Below are positions 1-5,027 of a DNA stretch of 5,218 nt, piece by piece; the first letter of the stretch is position 1, and every line of letters starts with the position of its first letter. Position numbers and translations under genes: made by a program. Below the pieces are notes generated by a model that was not told the DNA's origin, ran no database searches, and saw only the letters and a list, made by a program, of their open reading frames with translations. Source of the DNA: Methanobacterium sp. (GTDB lineage: Archaea; Methanobacteriota; Methanobacteria; Methanobacteriales; Methanobacteriaceae); contig PMNN01000039.1 of the NCBI GenBank assembly GCA_003161815.1, forward strand, positions 2,308 to 7,525, written 5' to 3'.

Positions 1-455
1 GTTTAGAAGGTGAAAATGAGATAACAATAAATTTAGAGGCCTTAATTTATCTATCCGCACTTTTCATCCCAATTTTAGAATCGAAAGAAGAATCTGCTAT
101 AATTAATATTTCCTCCGGGCTAGCCATCACGCCACTTGCAGTATTTCCAGTTTATTGCGCGACTAAAGCCGGAGTACACACCTTTACTCAATGTCTAAGA
201 TATCAATTATCTAAAACAAGCATAAAGATTTTCGAAGTTTTACCTCCCATAGTTGACACAGAATTAAATATGGAGTACAGAGATAAAAGAGGAACTGGAA
301 ATAGGGGTATTAAATCTGCTAAATGTGCTGCTGCTATCATTAAAGGATTAGCAAATGATGAATTCGAAATATTAAACCCTACTTTAGAAAATTTGAAAAC
401 AGCAACCAGAAGTGATTTAGATAAGCTATTTGAATCTATGAACGGGCACTGGTAA
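1..455 (+). CDS. DltE-like short-chain dehydrogenase/reductase (N-terminus cut by window edge)
   Basis: This is the C-terminal 150 residues of an NAD(P)-dependent classical short-chain dehydrogenase/reductase. The frame is open from base 3 and ends at TAA 453-455. The Rossmann N-terminus with the TGxxxGxG motif lies outside the window. In fragment numbering, the catalytic residues seen are an Asn at 10 (INLEA), Ser38 (INISSG) and the YxxxK pair Tyr51/Lys55 (YCATK); Ser and Tyr are 13 apart, as is usual. The text after the active site (PPIVDTELN, then RDKRGTG) and the C-terminal TRSDLDKLFESMN strongly recall Bacillus DltE as I remember it. DltE is encoded with D-alanylation genes for teichoic acids, which archaea lack, so the substrate here is unknown and no symbol is given. 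With the missing part the protein would be about 250 residues. The NmrA-like gene follows 62 bases later on the same strand and may be co-transcribed. Family is secure; function is not. Confidence 0.9.
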   Translation, partial: LEGENEITINLEALIYLSALFIPILESKEESAIINISSGLAITPLAVFPVYCATKAGVHTFTQCLRYQLSKTSIKIFEVLPPIVDTELNMEYRDKRGTGNRGIKSAKCAAAIIKGLANDEFEILNPTLENLKTATRSDLDKLFESMNGHW

Positions 456-481
456 AAGTTAATCAAAAAAAATTGAATAAT

Positions 482-501
482 CCCGGATTAATAAAACCGG
501 G
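482..501 (+). repeat. GC-rich inverted repeat/hairpin before the NmrA-like gene
   Basis: CCCGG at 482-486 is perfectly complementary to CCGGG at 497-501, with a 10-base A/T loop. In this AT-rich spacer an all-G/C stem stands out. Its last base is one nucleotide upstream of the GGAGGG ribosome binding site (503-508). In RNA it would form a short hairpin against the ribosome binding site, and in DNA it could be an operator. The repeat is observed; the role is inferred. Confidence 0.5.
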
Positions 502-502
502 T

Positions 503-508
503 GGAGGG
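503..508 (+). promoter_or_regulatory. Ribosome binding site that fixes the NmrA-like start
   Basis: GGAGGG lies 9 bases before ATG 518, a good match to the archaeal anti-Shine-Dalgarno sequence. It argues for ATG 518 over the in-frame TTG at 473, which would add 15 residues (ending GGGYII) encoded by the hairpin and the ribosome binding site themselves. Confidence 0.8.
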
Positions 509-517
509 TATATTATT

Positions 518-1375
518 ATGATTTTAGTCACTTCAGCATATGGTAATAATGGCAGAAGATTAATCCCCAAATTAGCGGCGGAAGGAATAGAGGTTCGTGC
601 AATTAATTTGTCTGATAAAACAGAAGAACTCAAAGAACTAGGCGCTGATGAAGTGATTGTTGGAAATGCTCTTGATCCAGTAACTCTGAATAAAGCAATG
701 AGGGATGTCGAATCAGTTTTCCATGTTGGACCTTCATTTCATCCTCAAGAAGCTGAAATGGGCATCGCAGTTATTAACGCTGCTTCAGCAGCAGAAGTCG
801 AGCATTTTGTCTACGATTCAGTTCTACATCCACAAATTAATGCTCTTTTACAGCATAGAATGAAACTTACTGTTGAAAAACATTTAATCAATTCTAATCT
901 AAATTACACTATTCTGCAACCAATGCACTATATGCAGAATATAAATATTTCAAACGTATATCATGGAGGATTGTTTATTCAGGCATCATCATTGGAAACA
1001 CGCTTATCCTTTGTGGATATGGATGATAAAGTAGGGGTAGCGGCTAAAGTGCTAACCGAAGATGGTCATTACGGTGCAACCTATGAACTTTGTGGTGATG
1101 ATTATTTAAATGCTATAGAAATAGCTGAAATCATGACTAAAGTTCTTGGCAGAAAAATCAAACCTAAACTTGTACCTAAAGAATATATCATATCCGGATT
1201 TCAAAAAGCACATCCAGATTATGGAAACTATCCTGCCAAGGGATTTAACGCACTATTTGATTATTATAGTAAATACGGATTTTTCGGTAACCCTAATGTT
1301 CTCCAATGGCTTTTAGGTAGAAACCCCACCACACTGGAAGATTACATCAAGAAAGAATTCAATAAAATCACCTAA
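518..1375 (+). CDS. NmrA-like NAD(P)-binding family protein
   Basis: This 285-residue protein is of the atypical SDR/NmrA-like class, whose members are NAD(P)H-dependent quinone- or azo-reductase-like enzymes or redox-sensing regulators. The N-terminal beta strand and dinucleotide loop read MILVTSAYGNNGRRL (1-15). The usual VTGATGxxG has Ser6 and Tyr8 where Gly and Thr are expected, but Gly9 and Gly12 remain. The central stretch HFVYDSVLHPQINAL (96-110), followed by HRMKLTVEKHL (113-123) and YTILQPMHYMQN (130-141), is the pattern typical of this family. The classical SDR Tyr-x-x-x-Lys pair is absent. No membrane segment or signal peptide is seen, so it is probably cytosolic. Length is normal for the family. 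It follows the DltE-like gene by 62 bases with no clear TATA box between, so read-through is likely. The substrate cannot be told from sequence. A pure regulatory role, as in fungal NmrA, is an alternative. Confidence 0.9.
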   Translation: MILVTSAYGNNGRRLIPKLAAEGIEVRAINLSDKTEELKELGADEVIVGNALDPVTLNKAMRDVESVFHVGPSFHPQEAEMGIAVINAASAAEVEHFVYDSVLHPQINALLQHRMKLTVEKHLINSNLNYTILQPMHYMQNINISNVYHGGLFIQASSLETRLSFVDMDDKVGVAAKVLTEDGHYGATYELCGDDYLNAIEIAEIMTKVLGRKIKPKLVPKEYIISGFQKAHPDYGNYPAKGFNALFDYYSKYGFFGNPNVLQWLLGRNPTTLEDYIKKEFNKIT

Positions 1376-1398
1376 ACTAAATAAAAATTACCTAAACT
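1370..1398 (+). repeat. Short direct repeat, exactly 20-bp period, upstream of the ligase promoter
   Basis: ACCTAAACT occurs at 1370-1378, overlapping the end of the NmrA-like gene, and again at 1390-1398. The copies are offset by 20 bp, about two helical turns, and the second ends a few bases before the probable TATA box. This could be a pair of regulator half-sites. Chance is a real alternative for a 9-mer in AT-rich DNA. Confidence 0.3.
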
Positions 1399-1401
1399 TT
1401 C

Positions 1402-1410
1402 TTATTTATA
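1402..1410 (+). promoter_or_regulatory. Probable TATA box of the CoA ligase gene
   Basis: TTATTTATA resembles the archaeal TATA consensus. A start about 25 bases downstream would give a leader of roughly 25-30 bases before ATG 1462, long enough to include the GGAG site. A second A/T element (AAATATAAA, 1422-1430) is less well placed because initiation would fall inside the ribosome binding site. A T8 run at 1435-1442 could also help end upstream transcripts. Confidence 0.4.
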
Positions 1411-1448
1411 GGAAATCATGCAAATATAAATTCATTTTTTTTATAAAT

Positions 1449-1452
1449 GGAG
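1449..1452 (+). promoter_or_regulatory. Ribosome binding site that decides the ligase start
   Basis: GGAG lies 9 bases before ATG 1462. It overlaps the in-frame ATG at 1447, which itself has only a T run and no ribosome binding site upstream. The start at 1462 ([17 protein letters not shown]) also matches where ADP-forming acetyl-CoA synthetases usually begin. Confidence 0.75.
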
Positions 1453-1461
1453 TATAATACA

Positions 1462-3549
1462 ATGCTTGATGATATGTTCAATGCAAAATCTGTTGCAGTA
1501 ATAGGTGCATCGCATAAGAAAGGTAAAATCGGATATGATATAATGATATCTCTTTTAAGAGATTATAAAGGGAAAATAATTCCAGTTAATCCTAAAGGAG
1601 GTAAAATACATGGAATTCCCTCTTATACGTCAATAAAAGAATATGGTCCTGTGGACCTGGCAGTTATAGTCATACCCGCACATTTAGTTCCATTAACTGT
1701 TAAAGAATGCGGAGAAACCGGAATAAAAAATATTATAGTAATCTCCGCGGGATTTAAAGAGGTTGATACTGAAGGCGCGGAATTTGAGAATCAAATAGTG
1801 GAAATCTGCAAAAATTATGATATTAAACTAGTTGGTCCTAACTGTTTAGGTATAATTGATACCCATAACCATCTAAATGCATCTTTTGCATCTGAAATCG
1901 CTAGTAAAGGTAAAATATCCTTCATGACTCAATCCGGTGCTATCATGGCAGTAATTCTCGATTATGCTGATAAACATCATATAGGATTTTCTAGAATTAT
2001 CAGCCTAGGCAATAAAGCCGGAATAAATGAAAAAGATTGCATGGAAAACTTCATGGAAGATGAAAATACCGATGTAATAAGTGCCTATCTGGAGGGAATA
2101 GTTGATGGTCCTGGATTTATAGAAGTTAGTAGAAAAGCTTCCAAGAAAAAACCAGTGGTTCTCATAAAATCTGGAACAACATCAAAAGGATCCGAAGCAG
2201 TCTCATCACATACGGGCACAATCGCTGGTTCTGAATCTGCATATGAAGCAGCATTCTCTAAATGTGGAATTCTACGTGCATATTCTCTTGAAGAATTGAT
2301 GGATTACTGTAGAGCTTTAACATTATTCCCACTCCCCAGGGGAAATAGAATAGCCATAGTTACAAATGCGGGTGGTCCGGGGATTATGACTACAGACGCT
2401 GCAATCAATAATGGCCTTGAACTAGCCGTGCTATCATCTGAGACTAAACTAAAATTAAAAAACGGATTACCTGAAAGTGCAAGTGTAAAAAATCCTGTTG
2501 ATGTATTAGGTGATGCCAGTCCAGATAGATGTGCATTTGCACTTGACACTGTTTTAAAAGATCCTAATGTGGATGGAATAATCTTGTTAGTAACACCCCA
2601 ATCTGTCACCGATCTAGTGGGAAGTGCTATTGTTGCAAGTGAATATGCCACCAAATCCCATAAACCAGTTTTATGCAGTTTCTTCGGAGGAACACAGTGC
2701 GAGAAAGCGGAAAAAGTTCTTGATGATAATAAGGTTCCCAATTATGTGTATCCTAAAACAGCTGTAAAAACCCTGAAAGCATTATATGATTATAATATTA
2801 TAAGAAATCAAGAATATCCAGAATCTCCCCGTTTCAATGTTGATAAAGAAGCTGTTAAAAGTATAATTGAAGATGCCAAGAAAAAAAATGTAACTACTTT
2901 AGGTCTTAGATCATTTGATATATTAAAATCATATGGAATACCCACAGTAGGTACTGCACTTACAACAACCATTGAAGAGACTGTAGAATCTGCTGAAGAA
3001 ATTGGATATCCATTAGTTATGAAAATAGTCTCACCAAACATTTCACATAAATATGATGTGGGTGGAATCAAACTTAACCTAAATAATGCAGAAGAAGTTA
3101 AAACAGCTTATGAAGATATGATGGAGAATATACCTTTAAAAGAACCCGAAGCACATATTGAGGGTGTTCAATTACAGAAAATGCTTTCCAGTGGTACAGA
3201 AGTGATCATTGGTATGGTAAGAGATCCTACATTCGGTCCCATGATAATGTTTGGATTCGGAGGTATATATGTTGAAATATTCGAGGATGTTAAATTCGCA
3301 ATAGCACCTTTAAATGAAATCGAAGCAGAGAATATGATAACGGGAATTAAAACCCATAAACTCCTGGAAGGAACTAGAGGAGATAAACCTAAGGATATAC
3401 CATCTATTACAGATACCATATTAAGAATCTCACAACTCGCCACAGACTTTCCTGAAATCAATGAATTCGAAATCAACCCATTAATGGTCTTCGATGAAGG
3501 AGAAGGCGCATTAGCAGTTGATATGAGAATGGTGCTGAAGAAGGATTAA
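1462..3549 (+). CDS. Acetate/acyl-CoA ligase (ADP-forming), fused alpha-beta chain
   Basis: This 695-residue cytosolic enzyme is expected to catalyse acyl-CoA + ADP + Pi to acid + ATP + CoA (reversible), the archaeal route for ATP synthesis from acetyl-CoA and other acyl-CoAs. Domains in order: CoA-binding Rossmann domain (SVAVIGAS, 10-17; VGPNCLG, about 124-130); succinyl-CoA-synthetase-like domain with TQSGAI (156-161), Glu211 (YLEG) and the phosphorylatable His250 in SSHTG; a second ligase domain with [12 protein letters not shown] (301-312); and a C-terminal ATP-grasp beta part from about 470. That part contains Lys521 (MKIVSP), the second mechanistic His529 in SHKYDVGG, and the metal-binding ExNP (Glu670, Asn672). 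No key residue is missing. Alpha-beta fusion and length are normal for this archaeal class. Start 1462 is chosen for its ribosome binding site. It probably has its own promoter at about 1402. Acetate is the default substrate, but branched-chain, aryl or dicarboxylic acids cannot be excluded. Confidence 0.95.
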   Translation: MLDDMFNAKSVAVIGASHKKGKIGYDIMISLLRDYKGKIIPVNPKGGKIHGIPSYTSIKEYGPVDLAVIVIPAHLVPLTVKECGETGIKNIIVISAGFKEVDTEGAEFENQIVEICKNYDIKLVGPNCLGIIDTHNHLNASFASEIASKGKISFMTQSGAIMAVILDYADKHHIGFSRIISLGNKAGINEKDCMENFMEDENTDVISAYLEGIVDGPGFIEVSRKASKKKPVVLIKSGTTSKGSEAVSSHTGTIAGSESAYEAAFSKCGILRAYSLEELMDYCRALTLFPLPRGNRIAIVTNAGGPGIMTTDAAINNGLELAVLSSETKLKLKNGLPESASVKNPVDVLGDASPDRCAFALDTVLKDPNVDGIILLVTPQSVTDLVGSAIVASEYATKSHKPVLCSFFGGTQCEKAEKVLDDNKVPNYVYPKTAVKTLKALYDYNIIRNQEYPESPRFNVDKEAVKSIIEDAKKKNVTTLGLRSFDILKSYGIPTVGTALTTTIEETVESAEEIGYPLVMKIVSPNISHKYDVGGIKLNLNNAEEVKTAYEDMMENIPLKEPEAHIEGVQLQKMLSSGTEVIIGMVRDPTFGPMIMFGFGGIYVEIFEDVKFAIAPLNEIEAENMITGIKTHKLLEGTRGDKPKDIPSITDTILRISQLATDFPEINEFEINPLMVFDEGEGALAVDMRMVLKKD

Positions 3550-3561
3550 AAAAAAATCCTT
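3541..3561 (+). terminator. Hairpin over the ligase stop codon, possible terminator
   Basis: AAGGATT (3541-3547) pairs perfectly with AATCCTT (3555-3561) around a loop of seven A. The stem covers the last codons and the first base of the stop TAA (3547-3549). What follows is A/T-rich but not a clean T run, so termination strength is uncertain. It could instead protect the mRNA 3' end. Confidence 0.4.
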
Positions 3562-3599
3562 TATAAAATTTAAAATTATATTCAGCAACTTTTGAGATA

Positions 3600-3644
3600 A
3601 TCAGTTTGATTGAGTTAAAGAGTGTTTACATGAATTAAACTGAT
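3600..3644. repeat. Inverted repeat between converging genes
   Basis: ATCAGTTTGATT (3600-3611) pairs with AATTAAACTGAT (3633-3644). There are 12 positions, of which 11 are Watson-Crick and one is G-U on the + strand, around a 21-base loop. It lies just past the ligase gene on one side and 5 bases past the stop of the small - strand gene on the other. That fits a shared two-way terminator or 3'-end structure. Neither flank has a clear T run. Confidence 0.4.
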
Positions 3645-3649
3645 GGTAA

Positions 3650-3799
3650 CTAGATTTTAAGGAAAAATAGGATATATAAAAATATGAGGATTAAAATAAT
3701 TAATACTACACCAATTAAACTTCCTCTTCTCTTCTTTTTCCTGGAATAATCCTGTATTGCTTCTTTTCTATCTTCCTCATCCAAATCATCTTCTATCAT
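3650..3799 (-). CDS. Small tail-anchored membrane protein, 49 residues
   Basis: This is a short gene read on the - strand from ATG 3797-3799 to TAG 3650-3652. The N-terminal half is soluble and highly charged: acidic at 3-10 (EDDLDEED), then a basic cluster KKKRR at 21-25. One long hydrophobic helix follows, about residues 28-47 (all L, I, V, F, Y, G), and only Lys-Ile remains after it. By the positive-inside rule the N-terminus should face the cytoplasm, with the helix acting as a C-terminal anchor. A GGGTGAT ribosome binding site lies 5 bases upstream. An in-frame TGA inside that site (3806-3808) excludes a longer form. A TATA-like box is at 3851-3860. It follows the flavodoxin gene by 95 bases on the same strand but seems to have its own promoter. 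I do not recognise a family. Partners and function are unknown. Coding character is supported by the ribosome binding site and the amphipathic/hydrophobic partition. Confidence 0.75.
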   Translation of the reverse strand: MIEDDLDEEDRKEAIQDYSRKKKRRGSLIGVVLIILILIFLYILFFLKI

Positions 3800-3804
3800 A
3801 AAAT

Positions 3805-3811
3805 ATCACCC
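3805..3811 (-). promoter_or_regulatory. Strong ribosome binding site of the small membrane protein
   Basis: GGGTGAT, read on the - strand, ends 5 bases before ATG 3799. It is among the best matches in the window to the archaeal GGTGAT core and is the main reason to believe the 49-residue gene. Confidence 0.75.
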
Positions 3812-3824
3812 ATATGACTGAAAG

Positions 3825-3847
3825 CCCGTCCCTAAACCAAAAACCCC
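3825..3847 (-). other. G-tract cluster in the promoter/leader of the small gene
   Basis: On the - strand the runs GGGG (3844-3847), GG (3837-3838), GGG (3830-3832) and GGG (3825-3827) follow each other with loops of 5, 4 and 2 bases. This is enough for a two-layer G-quadruplex. It lies between the TATA-like box (3851-3860) and the ribosome binding site (3805-3811), about where transcription should start. The G-runs are seen; folding is inferred. Confidence 0.35.
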
Positions 3848-3850
3848 TGA

Positions 3851-3860
3851 ATATAAAAAA
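3851..3860 (-). promoter_or_regulatory. Probable TATA box of the small membrane protein gene
   Basis: On the - strand this reads TTTTTTATAT. Counting about 25 bases downstream puts the transcript start near 3829, leaving a leader of about 30 bases that contains the GGGTGAT site. The T run could also serve as an end signal for the flavodoxin transcript, whose stop is 35 bases upstream. Confidence 0.45.
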
Positions 3861-3894
3861 GTTAATAAATTTTATTTAGGATTTAATAGAGAAA

Positions 3895-4368
3895 CTATTC
3901 ATTTAAAAGACTTTTAGCGAATTCTTGAGCATTCTCCAAATCTTTTTCATCAGGATGACCTTTATTCTTCCCGAATATAAATGCTAATGGCCCATTCACA
4001 TTCAAATTGAATCCTAAGGGTCTGAATTCCCCGAAACAAGTGAAATCGCCGATTATTTTACATCCTTTTTCATTCAACTTCTCCTTGATGAGATTATGAT
4101 GTCTCTCACGGTAGTTTCCCGAGGTCGAGAAAATAAATACTTTCTTGTCATTCATGGATGGCATATTCTCTATAAACTCGATCAAGTCTTTATGATGCTT
4201 ATAATTATATATGCCCGACCCAAAGCCTATAAGATCATACTCAGCCAAATCTTCAGGCTTAGCATCATCAACTTTTCCAAGTTTTGCATTCAAAGTTTCA
4301 GCCATGGCTTTTGCTATCTTTTCAGTGCTCATGTGATGGTACGACTTATAAATAATGAGAGTTTTCAT
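3895..4368 (-). CDS. Flavodoxin-family protein
   Basis: This 157-residue single-domain FMN-binding electron carrier or small flavoprotein has no signal peptide and is probably cytosolic. The N-terminal strand MKTLIIYKSY (1-10) leads into the phosphate-binding loop KSYHHMSTEKIAKAMAE (8-24), with Ser9, Ser14 and Thr15 as likely phosphate contacts. A second flavin loop is GFGSGIYNYKHH (48-59) and a third is STSGNYRERHH (81-91). The tail GKNKGHPDEKDLENAQEFA is typical of the small flavodoxin-like proteins common in methanogens and clostridia. Cys103 and Cys111 are the only cysteines. Start ATG 4368 is supported by GGAGGAGAT six bases upstream. It is 66 bases downstream of the 104-residue gene on the same strand, with an inverted repeat and a TATA-like sequence between, so an own promoter is likely. 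It may serve as a redox partner under iron limitation or in oxygen defence; the sequence does not say which. Confidence 0.93.
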   Translation of the reverse strand: MKTLIIYKSYHHMSTEKIAKAMAETLNAKLGKVDDAKPEDLAEYDLIGFGSGIYNYKHHKDLIEFIENMPSMNDKKVFIFSTSGNYRERHHNLIKEKLNEKGCKIIGDFTCFGEFRPLGFNLNVNGPLAFIFGKNKGHPDEKDLENAQEFAKSLLNE

Positions 4369-4374
4369 AAAAAT

Positions 4375-4383
4375 ATCTCCTCC
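4375..4383 (-). promoter_or_regulatory. Ribosome binding site of the flavodoxin-family gene
   Basis: GGAGGAGAT on the - strand matches the archaeal GGAGGTGAT pattern at 8 of 9 positions and ends 6 bases before ATG 4368. It confirms the start. Confidence 0.8.
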
Positions 4384-4398
4384 AATAACTCTTTTTTT

Positions 4399-4425
4399 AA
4401 TTATTATAAAACTTCTATAATAATT
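4399..4425. promoter_or_regulatory. Palindromic promoter/operator region of the flavodoxin-family gene
   Basis: AATTATTATA (4399-4408) and TATAATAATT (4416-4425) form a perfect 10-bp inverted repeat with a 7-bp spacer. Three further pairs are possible beyond one mismatch (4395-4397 with 4427-4429). The repeat contains TATA-like text for the - strand (TTTATAATA, 4402-4410), and a second candidate, TTTAAATTA, lies at its upstream edge (4421-4429). It sits between the stop of the 104-residue gene and the flavodoxin ribosome binding site. A dimeric repressor overlapping the TATA box would fit. A terminator for the upstream gene is less likely because A, not T, follows on the - strand. Confidence 0.45.
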
Positions 4426-4434
4426 TAAACTTGG

Positions 4435-4749
4435 TCAGTCTTGAAAAATGTCTATTGATAAAAAACCAGGGCAACCAGCTCGATAGAATTTAGCAAAATT
4501 TTTGGTGATTTTAACGGTATCACTCAAATCCTCTTCCGTTAAAAATTTTACATGAACCAAATATTCATTATACTCCCTATCAATATAATCCCTCATACCA
4601 AGATATTTTTCTAAATCATAAGCACTAGTCAAAAGATTAACTTTTCTACTAGGTGTAATTTCACCATTATCATAAGCATAATTAAAATTATCACGGATAC
4701 AAATCCAAAGCCTATTCTCAACCTCACGCAAAACATCTTCATCAATCAT
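4435..4749 (-). CDS. Hypothetical acidic protein, 104 residues
   Basis: I do not recognise this family. The protein is soluble, acidic and likely mostly helical: MIDEDVLREVENRLWICIRD (1-20), a middle part rich in Tyr, Asp and Arg (44-66, with DLEKYLGMRDYIDREYNEY), and a C-terminal part ending AGCPGFLSIDIFQD. Cys17 and Cys93 are the only cysteines, and there is no CxxC motif. No membrane segment, signal peptide or obvious DNA-binding motif is visible. Two ATGs stand in tandem (4752 and 4749). The GGTGGT site ends 2 bases before the first and 5 before the second. Other genes here have 4-6 bases at the equivalent register, so 4749 is preferred; using 4752 adds one Met. It lies 66 bases upstream of the flavodoxin gene and diverges from the gene at 5028. 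Coding status is well supported by length and the ribosome binding site. Confidence 0.8.
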   Translation of the reverse strand: MIDEDVLREVENRLWICIRDNFNYAYDNGEITPSRKVNLLTSAYDLEKYLGMRDYIDREYNEYLVHVKFLTEEDLSDTVKITKNFAKFYRAGCPGFLSIDIFQD

Positions 4750-4754
4750 CATTA

Positions 4755-4760
4755 ACCACC
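4755..4760 (-). promoter_or_regulatory. Ribosome binding site choosing between tandem ATGs
   Basis: GGTGGT on the - strand pairs with the anti-Shine-Dalgarno in the same register as GGTGAT, with one G-U. Spacing is 2 bases to ATG 4752 and 5 to ATG 4749, which favours the second. Confidence 0.55.
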
Positions 4761-4820
4761 ATTATTAAACACTTATCAAGGTTTATTTATGTATTCAATT
4801 AGCTTAATTATTCTTTATTC

Positions 4821-4836
4821 CCACTTCTACAAGTGG
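4821..4836 (-). repeat. Small perfect hairpin in the possible leader of the 104-residue gene
   Basis: CCACTT (4821-4826) and AAGTGG (4831-4836) form a 6-bp stem with a 4-base loop. If transcription starts from the strong box at 4861-4870, this hairpin lies near the 5' end of a leader of about 90 bases. If the nearer box is used, it is upstream of the promoter and could be an operator. Confidence 0.35.
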
Positions 4837-4935
4837 ATAATCATCCTTGTTATAAAATAATTTATATATTTGCACCGTTCTTTGATATCATTTTATATTC
4901 CATTACTAGTTTTGTATTTTTTTAATATAATGTGT

Positions 4936-4985
4936 AATCTTCTATAAATATATTGAAATAAAAAAATACGTAGCAATAGAAGATT
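4936..4985 (+). promoter_or_regulatory. Widely spaced inverted repeat flanking the promoter of the right-edge gene
   Basis: AATCTTCTAT (4936-4945) and ATAGAAGATT (4976-4985) are perfect reverse complements, 10 bp each, separated by 30 bp and 40 bp centre to centre, about four helical turns. The left arm overlaps a TATA-like box (CTATAAATATAT, 4942-4953). The right arm covers the expected transcript start about 25 bases downstream. This suits a regulator bound at two sites on one face of the helix, or an RNA stem if transcription starts further upstream. Confidence 0.4.
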
Positions 4986-5027
4986 TATGTGCTATTAAAT
5001 GAATAAGATAAGCTGGTTTAAAAAAAA

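Larger units (their letters stand above)
4750..5027. other. Divergent intergenic spacer with A/T promoter elements
   Basis: This stretch separates the divergent 104-residue gene and the right-edge gene. It holds a TATA-like box at 4861-4870 (TTTATATATT on +, AATATATAAA on -) that could serve either direction. A nearer - strand candidate is ATAAATAA (about 4783-4790). A small hairpin lies at 4821-4836, a widely spaced inverted repeat at 4936-4985 and a + strand TATA box at 4942-4953. I see no tRNA, no rRNA and no convincing gene here. Confidence 0.6.

Noticed and set aside
203..466. 87-codon - strand frame opposite the DltE-like gene
   Set aside because: It is antisense to a conserved SDR segment and its product is of low complexity; the + strand reading carries the YxxxK active site.
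473..517. Longer NmrA-like start at TTG 473
   Set aside because: The added 15 residues are encoded by the hairpin and the ribosome binding site, and ATG 518 has a well-spaced GGAGGG and begins the Rossmann strand directly.
1447..1461. Ligase start at ATG 1447
   Set aside because: There is no ribosome binding site upstream of it. The GGAG site overlaps this ATG and is correctly spaced for ATG 1462.
2304..3476. Several - strand open frames opposite the CoA ligase
   Set aside because: They mirror the codon pattern of a complete conserved enzyme and lack starts with ribosome binding sites.
4096..4428. 110-codon + strand frame opposite the flavodoxin gene
   Set aside because: It is antisense to a clear flavodoxin with full motifs, has no ribosome binding site, and its product shows no family features.
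4821..4836. Possible tRNA arm or CRISPR-like repeat
   Set aside because: It is a single isolated hairpin with no second copy, no cloverleaf partners and no regular spacing.
4789..4860. 23-codon hydrophobic + strand mini-frame (MYSISLIILYSHF...)
   Set aside because: The site before it is weak (AAGGTTT), it is very short, and A/T-rich DNA readily gives hydrophobic frames.
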